Shown: one piece after another, positions 1 to 8,039 of the stretch | Position numbering within the stretch: position 1 is the stretch's first letter | How the letters are laid out: every line of letters starts with the position of its first letter | Assembly: GCF_011682235.2 (NCBI RefSeq) | Contig: NZ_CP076718.1 | Location: forward strand, 3,582,400 to 3,646,399 | Length of the DNA stretch: 64,000 nucleotides | Reading direction: 5' to 3' | DNA from: Rhodocaloribacter litoris | GTDB lineage: Bacteria > Bacteroidota > Rhodothermia > Rhodothermales > ISCAR-4553 | Made by a program: the position numbers and the translations under genes | Notes under the pieces: generated by a model | Database searches by the model: none | Seen by the model: the letters and a program-made list of their open reading frames with translations, nothing else | What the model was told of the DNA's origin: nothing

Positions 1-453
1 CGGGCCCGCCGTGCCGTGCTCCTGCGGGACGTCGAGACGATCCGGACCCGCCTGGCACGCCTCTTCAACCCTGCGCCGGACCCTCCCCGCCCGCCCCGGC
101 CGGACTACCTCGAACGCATCGCCGTGGACATGCGCGGGCAGGTGCGCGTCATCCCCGTCGAGGAGATCGAGTGCATCACCGCCAGCGGCACGTACGCCGA
201 GTTGCACGTCGGCAAGGACCGCTACGTCATCCGCGAGCGCATGCAGACCCTGGAGGAACGGCTCGACCCTGCACGGTTCATGCGCATCCACCGCAGCGCC
301 ATCGTGCGCCTGGATCTGGTGGAAACCCTGTTCTACAACCCCGGCGGCGACTATGCCGTGCGCCTCAAAAGCGGCAAGAAGCTCAGCGTCAGCCGGAGCC
401 GGCGCAAGGAGCTCGAAGCCCGCCTGGGTCTCGATGCGCTCAAAGGCGAGTGA
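1..453 (+). CDS. LytTR-family response regulator, C-terminal part (5' end outside window)
   Basis: The reading frame is open from the first base, so the start lies upstream. What remains is a complete LytTR DNA-binding domain: a beta-rich stretch containing PVEEIECITASGTYAELHV, then RYVIRERMQTLEERL, then FMRIHRSAIVRLDLVE, and a basic C-terminus (SRSRRKELEARLG). This order matches the AgrA/AlgR/LytR output domain, which binds promoter DNA after phosphorylation of an N-terminal receiver domain. A proline-rich linker (about residues 22-35) precedes it, as expected between receiver and output domains. The receiver and any partner histidine kinase would be upstream of the window. A GTG at 16 is in frame but is probably internal. 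Target genes cannot be inferred. Confidence 0.9.
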   Translation, partial: RARRAVLLRDVETIRTRLARLFNPAPDPPRPPRPDYLERIAVDMRGQVRVIPVEEIECITASGTYAELHVGKDRYVIRERMQTLEERLDPARFMRIHRSAIVRLDLVETLFYNPGGDYAVRLKSGKKLSVSRSRRKELEARLGLDALKGE

Positions 454-520
454 GGGCGACGCCTCCCATGCGGTAGTTTGTGCAAAAAAGCGGCAAATCC
501 GGCCGTCACGGGGCGGGGCG

Positions 521-553
521 TTTGCCCGGGAGAAACCCGAAAGCGTAGATTGT
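521..553 (+). promoter_or_regulatory. Candidate Bacteroidota-type promoter for tRNA-Ser
   Basis: TTTG at 521-524 is followed after 21 bases by TAGATTGT at 546-553. This resembles the TTTG / TAnnTTTG (-33/-7) promoter of Bacteroidota. A start site near 560 would give a short leader before the tRNA at 573. The spacing is slightly long; this is motif matching only. Confidence 0.35.
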
Positions 554-572
554 CGTTACTGGCCCCGGCTTC

Positions 573-661
573 GGAGGGGTGCCGGAGTGGTTGAACGGGG
601 CGGTCTCGAAAACCGTTGTGCCCTTTGCAGGGCACCGTGGGTTCGAATCCCACCCCCTCCG
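573..661 (+). tRNA. tRNA-Ser (anticodon CGA)
   Basis: A class II tRNA. The acceptor stem GGAGGGG (573-579) pairs with CCCCTCC (654-660), with discriminator G at 661. The anticodon loop CTCGAAA places CGA at positions 34-36, which reads UCG serine codons. A long variable arm (GTGCCC/GGGCAC) and a GGTTCGAATCC T-arm are present. The 3' CCA is not encoded. A terminator hairpin follows directly. Confidence 0.97.
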
Positions 662-666
662 CTACA

Positions 667-698
667 GGCGTTCAGGAGAATCTCTGAACGCCTTTTTT
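667..698 (+). terminator. Rho-independent terminator after tRNA-Ser
   Basis: GGCGTTCAG (667-675) pairs perfectly with CTGAACGCC (684-692) across an 8-nt loop. It is followed immediately by a run of six T. Confidence 0.9.
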
Positions 699-783
699 CT
701 TTGTCGCCCGCGCCGTTTCTTTCCCGCGGTCCCGGGGCCCGTGCCCCCGGATGACGTCGTCTTGCCGGTTCCGGTCTGCTATC

Positions 784-3678
784 ATGCGGGTTCATCGTTC
801 GGGTTACCAGCGTCTCCTGGGTCTTGCCCTCGGCATGTGGGCGCTGATCGCGCCGGGTGGGAGGACCGTGCAGGCGCAGGGATTCGTCTACAACGTGGTT
901 TATCGTCCTCCCGAGGCGCGGTACTTCGTGCTGGAGACGCCGCATTTCGAAGTCATCTATGAGGAAGGGGCCGGGGCCGAGGCGCGGGAGACGGCGGCCC
1001 GGCTGGAGGCGAACCTGCCGGCAGTGCAGGCCCTGGTCGGGGCCCGGAGCCGCCTGCGGATGCCGGTGGTGATCAACCGGTTCAACGATCGCTCGAACGG
1101 CTATGTCACGCCGCTGCCGTTCAAGCAGGAGATCGAGGCCGTCAGCATCAAGGGGGCGGTGCTCTCTCCCCGCTATCGTTCGTGGATCCAGACGGTGGCG
1201 CCGCACGAGCTGGTCCATGCGGTGCATGCCGACTTCCAGGAAGGCTTCGGGGTGGGGGAGGTCGTCCGGTGGCTTTCCCCCGACCTTTCCCGCACGCTCA
1301 ACCTGACGATCCCGCCGGGCATCGCCGAGGGGGCGGCGGTGCTGTACGAGAGCAGCCTGGAGGAAGGTCGGGCCGGCCGGCTCAACCATGCCTTCTTCAC
1401 CATGGTGTACCGGGCGGCGCTCATGTCGGATCGACCCTGGAGCCTGGCCCAGATGCTCGAACGGTCCGCCTACACGTTCCCCTTCGACCGGCATTACCTG
1501 GGCGGGGCGTACCTCTTCCGGTTCCTTCACGAGCAAGGGAAGACCGACTTCTTTCCCCGGGCTACCCGGCTGCACTACCGGTTCCCGCTGCTGGGCTACG
1601 GGGTCAACCTCTGGTACGGCGCGCGCACCTGGCCGCGCTCCCTGCGGAAAGCACTCCAGGACTCGCTGCGGGCCGGGGAGGTGCGGCGGGTGGCGGCGCT
1701 CGGGCCGGTCACGGTCCCCACCCGCATCGCCGGGGCGCGGGGCGTCATGCACCACCGGCCCCGCTGGCTCGACGCGCACACGCTCGTCGCCTACGTCTTC
1801 GGCTACGACGTCACGGCCGGCCTCTACCGCATCGACGCCCGCACGGGACGGCGCACGCTCCTCTCGGTGCAGGCGCTGCCGGAGGACCGCTTCTTCAGCT
1901 TCGACGCCGACTCCTCCGCCCTCCTCTTTGCCCGGTACGAGCCCGATCCCCTCGTGCCCATCCGGCGCGTCGCCGAGGTGTTCCGCCTGGAGCTGGCGAC
2001 GGGCCGCGTCACGCGCCTGACGCGGGGCGGGCGCGTCATGACGCCGGCGGCGGCACCGGACGGCGGCGTGTGGGCCCTGCGCAACGAGGGGCAGTACAAC
2101 CGCTGGGTTCGCCTCACCGGCCCCTCGTCCTTCGAGCCGGTTGCGGACTGGACCCGGGCCCGCTTCGTCTCGCTCCATCCTTCCCCGGACGGGAAGGAGG
2201 TGGCTGTCATCGTCAACCTCGAGGGACACCAGGGCCTCTTCCGCGCGACGCTGGATGCCGGCGGCCGGGTCACGCTCGCGCCGTGGGTGGGGTTCGCCGG
2301 TGCCTCGGTCTATGATGCCGCCTGGAGTGCCGACGGGCGCTACCTCCTCTTCACGGCCGACCGCGGCGGCATCGCCAACGTGTATGCGCTCGAAGTGCGG
2401 ACCGGCCAGGTGCGGCGGATGACGAACGCACGCTACGGGGCCATGGAGCCGGCCCTCTCACCGGACGGCCGCACGCTGGCCTTCATCCACTACGAACACG
2501 AGCGCTACGACCTCGTCCGGATCCCCTTCACCTTTGAAGCCGGGCAGGTCGTCCCGCCCGAAGCAACCCGCTTCTTCGACCGGGTGGACTGGGAGGCATG
2601 GCTCCGGGAACCCCCGGCTCCTTCGATGCCGCTGGCGGAGCCGCGGCCGTACCGGTCGCTGGCGCACCTGCGCCCCCGCATGCTCCTGCCCACCTTCCGC
2701 CTCGATGCGCCGGCGGACCGTCCCGGCGACACCCGGCTGGGACCCGGCTACGGCCTGATGCTGCACGGCACCGACCCGCTGCAACGCTGGACCTTCGGCG
2801 CCGAAGGGTTCTTCCAGAAAGAGCGGGTCTGGGGCAGCCTGGCCGTGCGCACGAGCCTGCTGCCGGTGTATCCGATGCTGCGCCTGTTCCGTCGCCCCGA
2901 AACCGTGCGGGCGAACGTCGTCGACGCGGAGGGGCAGACCGTGGAGACGGTGCGCCTGGGACGTGAAGAACGCGGGGGCGACCTGACGTTCTCTTTTCCG
3001 CTGACGCTGGAATCGAACGTGCACCGCACGAGCCTGCTCCTCTCGGTGCAGGGGGGCTACCGGCAGGAACGCCTCTTCGACCGGAACGGCCGCTACCTCA
3101 CCGGCTTCACGGGACGGTACACGGTGAGCCCGGCGCTGAGCTTCGTCTACCGCCTCCGCCGGAACATTCGCGACCTGGTGCCGCATCAGGGGCTCGTGCT
3201 GGGGGGCTTCGCCGAGCGCGACGTGGCCGTCGAAGACGGGCCGGCCCGGGCGGCCCACGTCGGGCAGGCACACCTGTATCTGCCCTGGCTGAAAAGCATC
3301 AACGGAGGACTGCGGCTGCACGCCACCGTGCTCGACCAGAACCGGGGCGGGATCTTCGACCTGGAGGCGTTCATGCCGCGCGGTCACGAGGACGTGTTCC
3401 TGGGACGCGGGACGTTCGTCAAGTACGGCGGCGAATACGTGCAGCCCCTCTGGTTCATCGACAACGGGTTGTTTCTCCTGCCGTTCTATTTCAAAGCCCT
3501 CTACGCCTTCGGTTTCGCCGAAACCCTGCACGACGTCGCACGCCCGGCGGATCGGGTGTCGTCCGTCGGGGCGGGGCTCGGGCTGCAGTTCCGCTTCTTC
3601 TATGTGCTCGACCTCGAATTGCGTGTCGCTGCGGCCTATCGCGTCGAGGACCGGCGCTGGCGCGTGGTCTATCGCTGA
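784..3678 (+). CDS. Envelope protein: HExxH peptidase-like domain, PD40/TolB-like beta-propeller and C-terminal barrel-like region
   Basis: A 964-residue predicted exported protein. The ATG at 784 gives a clean signal peptide ending near VQAQG; an in-frame ATG at 751 would add 11 residues before the basic N-terminus and is less likely. The N-terminal domain has HELVH at residues 141-145 and a downstream GIAEGAAV (Glu182), the layout of gluzincin peptidase-MA-like domains. Residues of about 330-590 hold repeated blocks such as LHPSPDGKEV, AWSADGRYLLF and ALSPDGRTLAF, typical of PD40/TolB propellers. The last 330 or so residues are rich in alternating aromatic and polar residues and may form an outer-membrane barrel. 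Proteolytic activity is a family inference; the substrate is unknown. The gene looks monocistronic. Confidence 0.75.
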   Translation: MRVHRSGYQRLLGLALGMWALIAPGGRTVQAQGFVYNVVYRPPEARYFVLETPHFEVIYEEGAGAEARETAARLEANLPAVQALVGARSRLRMPVVINRFNDRSNGYVTPLPFKQEIEAVSIKGAVLSPRYRSWIQTVAPHELVHAVHADFQEGFGVGEVVRWLSPDLSRTLNLTIPPGIAEGAAVLYESSLEEGRAGRLNHAFFTMVYRAALMSDRPWSLAQMLERSAYTFPFDRHYLGGAYLFRFLHEQGKTDFFPRATRLHYRFPLLGYGVNLWYGARTWPRSLRKALQDSLRAGEVRRVAALGPVTVPTRIAGARGVMHHRPRWLDAHTLVAYVFGYDVTAGLYRIDARTGRRTLLSVQALPEDRFFSFDADSSALLFARYEPDPLVPIRRVAEVFRLELATGRVTRLTRGGRVMTPAAAPDGGVWALRNEGQYNRWVRLTGPSSFEPVADWTRARFVSLHPSPDGKEVAVIVNLEGHQGLFRATLDAGGRVTLAPWVGFAGASVYDAAWSADGRYLLFTADRGGIANVYALEVRTGQVRRMTNARYGAMEPALSPDGRTLAFIHYEHERYDLVRIPFTFEAGQVVPPEATRFFDRVDWEAWLREPPAPSMPLAEPRPYRSLAHLRPRMLLPTFRLDAPADRPGDTRLGPGYGLMLHGTDPLQRWTFGAEGFFQKERVWGSLAVRTSLLPVYPMLRLFRRPETVRANVVDAEGQTVETVRLGREERGGDLTFSFPLTLESNVHRTSLLLSVQGGYRQERLFDRNGRYLTGFTGRYTVSPALSFVYRLRRNIRDLVPHQGLVLGGFAERDVAVEDGPARAAHVGQAHLYLPWLKSINGGLRLHATVLDQNRGGIFDLEAFMPRGHEDVFLGRGTFVKYGGEYVQPLWFIDNGLFLLPFYFKALYAFGFAETLHDVARPADRVSSVGAGLGLQFRFFYVLDLELRVAAAYRVEDRRWRVVYR

Positions 3679-3791
3679 CCGGCCCGGTTCCGGCTCGAAT
3701 TCGGATGAAAACCACGTCACGCGGCGAACATCCCGGTGTGCCTCTTGTTCAACGAGAAGCAGCCGTTTGATCATCGACGGAGTGGGGCCTC

Positions 3792-4166
3792 ATGGAAAAG
3801 CTGATCTGCAAGACCTGCGCTTCGGAAAGCATGATCCCGGTGGAGGTGCAGGTAGAGGGGGACGATTTGATCCTGGACGGGGGCCAGCAGGAATCCTATT
3901 TCTATACCTGTCACGTCTGTGGGGACAACTGGCTCTCGATCAAAGAAACCGCGGGCGACGGGAGCTGCCAGATCACGTTCATTCATCAGATGGGGATGTC
4001 GCCCCTCCTGAAACGGGTGGCCCGCGTCGAGGACCCGTATCTTGCCGTTGAGGAGGCGGGAAGCCACTGGTCGTATTTCATGGGAGATGACGAGATCTCC
4101 GAAGAGGTCTGGAAGGAAAAACTTTCCAGGCGTCGCCGTATCCTCAAGTCGATCTGTACCAATTGA
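3792..4166 (+). CDS. Small zinc-ribbon protein of unknown function
   Basis: 124 residues. CKTC near the N-terminus and CHVC at about residues 40-43 form a two-CxxC zinc ribbon. An acidic and aromatic remainder follows, with a basic C-terminal helix (KEKLSRRRRILKS). There is no signal peptide or membrane segment, so it is presumably cytoplasmic. GGAG at 3779-3782 could serve as ribosome binding site for the ATG at 3792. I do not recognise the family. Zinc binding is the only supportable molecular statement; the ribbon could act in nucleic-acid or protein contacts. It lies between an envelope gene and the blaI-like gene and shares no obvious operon with either. Confidence 0.7.
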   Translation: MEKLICKTCASESMIPVEVQVEGDDLILDGGQQESYFYTCHVCGDNWLSIKETAGDGSCQITFIHQMGMSPLLKRVARVEDPYLAVEEAGSHWSYFMGDDEISEEVWKEKLSRRRRILKSICTN

Positions 4167-4194
4167 CCCGGCGTGCGGCCGGGAGGTGCTTTTT
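4167..4194 (+). terminator. Weak terminator-like hairpin after the zinc-ribbon gene
   Basis: CCCGGC (4167-4172) pairs with GCCGGG (4178-4183) across 5 nt. A short T tract begins about 6 nt later. The stem is short and the T run is displaced, so this is only a candidate. Confidence 0.3.
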
Positions 4195-4318
4195 GAACCG
4201 GCTCCCGGCATCGCGGGAACCCGTGCGGGAGAGCGGGGTGTGCTGAAAAAGCAGCAGCCGGGTGTAACCCTCCTGCCGGGTATGCGTAGCGGGCTGGCAG
4301 GTCTGCACGTCACGAGCC

Positions 4319-4708
4319 ATGGGCGATCCACAGCATTTCGATCTGAGCCGGCGGGAGCGCCAGATCATGGACATCCTCTACCGCCTGGGCCAGGCTACGG
4401 CGGCGGAGGTGATGGAAAGCCTCGCGGACCCGCCCAGCTATTCGGCCGTCCGGGCTCTGTTGCGGATCCTTGAGGAGAAGGGGCACGTGACGCACGAGCA
4501 GGCCGGTCCGCGCTACGTGTACCGGCCGGTGGTGCCGCGAGAGAAAGCCAAAGTGTCGGCGCTGCGGCATGTCTTGTCCACGTTTTTCGGGGGATCCGTC
4601 AGCCAGGCGGTGGCGGCGTTGCTGGATCTGGAGGCGCAGGAACTTTCGGAGGAGGATCTGGAGCGGATTGCCCGGCTCATCGAAGCGGCCAGGAAGGAGG
4701 GGCGCTGA
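4319..4708 (+). CDS. BlaI/MecI/CopY-family transcriptional repressor
   Basis: 129 residues, the usual length for the family. The N-terminal winged helix is recognisable: LSRRERQIMDILYRLGQATAAEV, YSAVRALLRILEEKGHVTHEQ, then RYVYRPVVPREKA. The C-terminal helices resemble the dimerisation and cleavage region of BlaI. Such repressors are released by proteolysis when a membrane BlaR1-type peptidase is activated. The stop codon is followed two bases later by the start of a BlaR1/M56 gene, so the pair is translationally close and clearly one operon. No inverted operator resembling the classical bla/mec site was seen in the 150 bases upstream. The regulated genes need not concern beta-lactams. Confidence 0.9.
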   Translation: MGDPQHFDLSRRERQIMDILYRLGQATAAEVMESLADPPSYSAVRALLRILEEKGHVTHEQAGPRYVYRPVVPREKAKVSALRHVLSTFFGGSVSQAVAALLDLEAQELSEEDLERIARLIEAARKEGR

Positions 4709-4710
4709 TC

Positions 4711-6636
4711 ATGCAGGAATGGCTACAGGCAGCCGGGGATCTCGGCGGCCGGGGGGACGTGCTGCGATGGGGGATGGAGCTGGCCGTCCGGTCGGTGCTG
4801 GTGCTGGGGCTGGCCTGGGGGACGGCGGCGGTGCTGCGCCACCGTGCCGCTGCGCTCCGGCATCTGGTGTGGGCGACGGCGTTCATCGGCCTGCTCGTAT
4901 TGCCGGTGCTCTCCATGGTGTTGCCGGCATGGCACCTGCCCCGGGGGGTGCCGGCGACCCCGTCCGCGGTTTTCGTCATGCCGGGAAGCGTTTCGAGGGC
5001 GTCGACCGGGGCCGTGGACCGGCTGTTGTCGGCGGCGCCGGTCGACGCCGCCGCGTTGCTTTCGGTGCCGGGGGCGCCGGCCGGCCCATGGGAGAACGGT
5101 AGGCCGGGAAGCCCGCAGCGGGGGTGGCCCACACCGGTCCCATGGCTCCTGGCGGGATGGCTGGGGGGGCTGCTGCTCGTGTTCGGGCGCTTCGGGGCGG
5201 GCTGGCTGGCGGCCCGCCGCCTCACCCGCCGGGCCCGTCCGGTGAGCGCGGCGGCCTGGCAGCACGAGCTCGACGAGGTACGGCGCCGGCTCCGGCTTCG
5301 ACGCCGCGTGTGCCTGCTTCAGAGTCCCTTCACGGCGATGCCGGTGACCTGGGGGGTGTGGCGACCGGTGGTGTTGCTGCCCGACGGGGCCGAAACCTGG
5401 AGCGCCGGCCGCCGGCATTGTGTACTGGTGCATGAACTGGCCCACGTCCGGCGCTTCGACTGCCTGACACAGGCCCTCGCCGGCCTGGCCTGTGCGCTCT
5501 ACTGGTTCAACCCGCTGGTCTGGATCGCCGCCGGACGGCTCCGCCGGGAGCAGGAGCAAGCCTGCGACGACGTGGTGCTCGTCGCCGGCACACGGCCTTC
5601 CTCCTATGCCGTGCACCTCGTCGAGATCGCCCGGGCCTACCGGTGCCTGCGGCCGGCGCCGGCCGGTGCGGCCTGGATGGCGCGGCCGTCTCGTCTCGAA
5701 ACACGCATCCGCGCGATCCTCGATCCACGTCCGGGCCGGGTCGTGAGACGCCGCACGGGCACGCTCACCGTCGTGGCGGCGCTCCTGGTGCTGATCCCGC
5801 TGGCGGCTTTTACCCCCTGGGAAAACAGCGCGCCAGGGTCGCCGCCCGCAACGACGGCGGACAACTACCCGGTCGTCCGGGCGTCGGAAGCACCTCCGGC
5901 ACCCGAACGCCCGGTTCCTCCGGTTGCTCCCGTACCCCCGAAGACCCCCGCCGTGCCGGTATCGCCCGTCGCTCCGGTGTTGCCCGCCGCGCCGGTATCG
6001 CCTGCTGCCCCGGATGAGGGCAAAGGGTTCGGTCACGTAGGCAATCCTTCACCTGCTGCGCCGCCCGACCCTGTCCGGGCGCCGGTGAAACCGAACGGCA
6101 TCGTGGGCGGGGAACGCGGGCGCCCCGTCGATTCCGGCACCTCTGCGCACGGGTACGCCGGGCCGGAGCCGGATCGTTTGAGGGCGTTCGAGGCGGCAAG
6201 CAAACGCCTGAAGGCGTTCGATCCGGATGGTTCGACGTGGTCGGAGGAGGAACAGGAACGCCTGGAGGAGGAGCTCGAGGCGGCGATGGAACGCCTGGAG
6301 GAGGAACTCGAAGCGGCGATGGAACGCCTGGAGGAGGAGCTCGAAGCCGCCTTCGAAGCCGAAGTCGTGGATCTCGGTGAGATAGCGGTACGGGTCGAGG
6401 CCGGTGTGACGGAGGCGCTCGCCGCCGAGCGGGCGTACCAGGTCGTCCGGAATCTGCTGAATACCCCGGCGGGAGCCTATCTGTCCGCAGACGACACCGC
6501 TATTCCGGTCCTGATTCGCATCGCGGAAGAAGAACCACATACGGCGGCCGGGCAGCGTGCCCTTGAGTTGCTCTCCCGGAGCGACGACGAGCGGGCCCGG
6601 CGGGCCGTTGAGCGGTTGTGCCCGCAGGAGGAATAG
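4711..6636 (+). CDS. BlaR1-like M56-family membrane metallopeptidase with a coiled-coil C-terminus
   Basis: 641 residues. Hydrophobic segments near residues 20-75 and 145-175 precede the M56 zinc site HELAH at 241-245, with the third-ligand region REQEQACDD at about 279-287. Another membrane segment lies near residue 355. The sensor region is unusual: after a Pro/Ala/Val-rich stretch (about 385-435) there is an acidic coiled coil containing three copies of an 11-residue unit, then an alpha-helical tail. No penicillin-binding SxxK/SxN/KTG domain is visible, so it is probably not a beta-lactam sensor. By family analogy it cleaves the upstream BlaI-type repressor after sensing an envelope signal. 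It is convergent with the Sco gene, 7 bases apart. Confidence 0.85.
   Translation: MQEWLQAAGDLGGRGDVLRWGMELAVRSVLVLGLAWGTAAVLRHRAAALRHLVWATAFIGLLVLPVLSMVLPAWHLPRGVPATPSAVFVMPGSVSRASTGAVDRLLSAAPVDAAALLSVPGAPAGPWENGRPGSPQRGWPTPVPWLLAGWLGGLLLVFGRFGAGWLAARRLTRRARPVSAAAWQHELDEVRRRLRLRRRVCLLQSPFTAMPVTWGVWRPVVLLPDGAETWSAGRRHCVLVHELAHVRRFDCLTQALAGLACALYWFNPLVWIAAGRLRREQEQACDDVVLVAGTRPSSYAVHLVEIARAYRCLRPAPAGAAWMARPSRLETRIRAILDPRPGRVVRRRTGTLTVVAALLVLIPLAAFTPWENSAPGSPPATTADNYPVVRASEAPPAPERPVPPVAPVPPKTPAVPVSPVAPVLPAAPVSPAAPDEGKGFGHVGNPSPAAPPDPVRAPVKPNGIVGGERGRPVDSGTSAHGYAGPEPDRLRAFEAASKRLKAFDPDGSTWSEEEQERLEEELEAAMERLEEELEAAMERLEEELEAAFEAEVVDLGEIAVRVEAGVTEALAAERAYQVVRNLLNTPAGAYLSADDTAIPVLIRIAEEEPHTAAGQRALELLSRSDDERARRAVERLCPQEE
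6256..6354 (+). repeat. Three 33-bp tandem repeats coding a coiled-coil heptad-like unit
   Basis: Units at 6256-6288, 6289-6321 and 6322-6354 begin GAACGCCTGGAGGAGGA. Each encodes ERLEEELEAA plus one residue. Differences are mainly synonymous, indicating recent tandem duplication inside the BlaR1-like gene. Confidence 0.9.
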
Positions 6637-6643
6637 GCCCGCG

Positions 6644-7564
6644 TCAGTTCATCTTTCCCAGCAGCCGCCCGATCGTGGGGAGTACGTCCTCGGGCTGCCA
6701 GCGGTTGCCGCGCCAGATCCGGTGTACGCGGCCGTCCGGGCCGATGAGCACTGTGGTCAGGTTGTGGGCGAAGGTGGTCGATCCTTCCTCCGGGGTGAAG
6801 AAGACACCGTAGGCCGTTGCCAGGGTGTGGATCTCGTCGGCGGGGCCGGTGGCGAAGCGCCAGTTCGACAGGTCCCTGGTGTAGCGCCCGGCGTATTCCC
6901 GGAGGACACTCGGGGTGTCATACGCCGTGTCGAAGCTGATGCTGAGGAGCTGGGCCCGGTCGCCGAACCGCTCGCGCAGGTGCGGTTGCAGGGCCTGGAA
7001 GTGCCGGCTCATGAGCGGGCAGTAGTCCGGGAGCGGGCATCGGGTATAGATGAAGGTCAGGAGCAGCGCCCGGCCCCGGTAGTCGTCGAGGCGGAGGGGT
7101 TGTCCGGCCTGGTCGACCAGGGTGAAGGGGGGGGCGGGGTCGCCGGGTTGGACGAGTGTGGGGGCGGTGGCGGGCCGGGGAGTCGTGCTTTGCCTCGCCG
7201 CCGGGTGCGCGGCGACCGCCTCGTCTGGAAGTCGTCTCAGGCCGGTGATCCACGAGCGCCGGGGTGCGACGTGGAGCGTGAAGGCGACGGCATCCCCGGT
7301 GCCCAGGCCGGCCAGGGCGGTGGTCTCGGCCTCGGCCACCGTGAACGGCATCACCATGGCGTCCATGTAGCCCGGGATTGCCTCGTGTTCGATCAGGACC
7401 GTGCGCGGGTCGTCCGTAAACCCTGCGATGCGCCCGCGCACCTCGTAGGTGCGGTCGGGAAAGCAGGCCGTGAGCCCGAGCAGCATCAAGGCGAGCAGGG
7501 GGCAGCACGCGGGCCGGAAGCAGCGGGGGCGGAGGGGATTGTCAGGCCGTGGCGGCGAGGACAT
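6644..7564 (-). CDS. Sco1/SenC-family copper lipoprotein with N-terminal CusF-like domain
   Basis: 306 residues from the ATG at 7564, which overlaps the end of the upstream receiver gene by 23 bases. The signal sequence ends in a lipobox LTAC (Cys34). Residues of about 38-110 resemble CusF-type copper-binding domains, with the conserved pattern EHEAIPGYMDAMVMPF. A proline-rich linker leads to the thioredoxin-like Sco domain: PPFTLVDQAGQPLRLDDYRG, then LTFIYTRCPLPDYCPLM with Cys176 and Cys182, and a distal His in TTFAHNLTTVLIGPDG. The cysteine pair is spaced CX5C rather than the CX3C of classical Sco1. Sco proteins deliver copper to the CuA site of cytochrome oxidase; no oxidase genes are visible here. 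Attachment to a membrane facing the periplasm is inferred from the lipobox. Confidence 0.88.
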   Translation of the reverse strand: MSSPPRPDNPLRPRCFRPACCPLLALMLLGLTACFPDRTYEVRGRIAGFTDDPRTVLIEHEAIPGYMDAMVMPFTVAEAETTALAGLGTGDAVAFTLHVAPRRSWITGLRRLPDEAVAAHPAARQSTTPRPATAPTLVQPGDPAPPFTLVDQAGQPLRLDDYRGRALLLTFIYTRCPLPDYCPLMSRHFQALQPHLRERFGDRAQLLSISFDTAYDTPSVLREYAGRYTRDLSNWRFATGPADEIHTLATAYGVFFTPEEGSTTFAHNLTTVLIGPDGRVHRIWRGNRWQPEDVLPTIGRLLGKMN

Positions 7565-7928
7565 GCCGGATCGTGTTGATGAGGTCGTCGCGCAGGAAGG
7601 GTTTGCTGACGTAGGCTTCAAAGCCCTCCTCCAGGAAGCGTTCCCGGTCGCCGGGCAGGGCATAGGCCGTCAGGGCGATGGCGGGGGTGTTGCGGTGTTC
7701 GGCATGCTGGCGCAGGCGTTCCAGCAGGTCGATTCCGGTGCGTCGCTCGCCCAGGTTGATGTCGAGCAGGAAGAGGTCGAACCGGTGCCGGTCTGCCAGC
7801 TGGAGCGCTTCGTCGATCCGCATGGCCAGGGTGATCTGGAAATAGGCCCGGAGCTGGTAATCCAGGAGCTTGATCGTATCCAGGTTGTCCTCTACGATCA
7901 GGATATGGGGACGATGCTTTTCTTTCAT
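7542..7928 (-). CDS. Stand-alone CheY-like receiver-domain response regulator
   Basis: 128 residues from the ATG at 7928, which starts right at the receiver fold (HILIVEDN). In-frame starts at 7982 (ATG) and 7994 (TTG) would add 18-22 basic residues; none has a convincing ribosome binding site. The phosphoacceptor is Asp56 in LFLLDINLG, with the acidic pair in VEDN, Thr87 in ALTAY and Lys109 in VSKPF. There is no output domain, so it works as a diffusible phospho-signal or relay protein. It probably shares a transcript with the overlapping Sco gene downstream, although a functional link is not evident. The partner kinase is not in the window. Confidence 0.85.
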   Translation of the reverse strand: MKEKHRPHILIVEDNLDTIKLLDYQLRAYFQITLAMRIDEALQLADRHRFDLFLLDINLGERRTGIDLLERLRQHAEHRNTPAIALTAYALPGDRERFLEEGFEAYVSKPFLRDDLINTIRHVLAATA

Positions 7929-8039
7929 TAATAATGGGAGCTTTTTTAGGCGAGTATGGAGGCGCCGGACAACTGCGCTCATTGATTTGTTCAAACAAAG
8001 TATCGACCGGTAAGACGGACGGAAGTACCGGGGGAGTTC

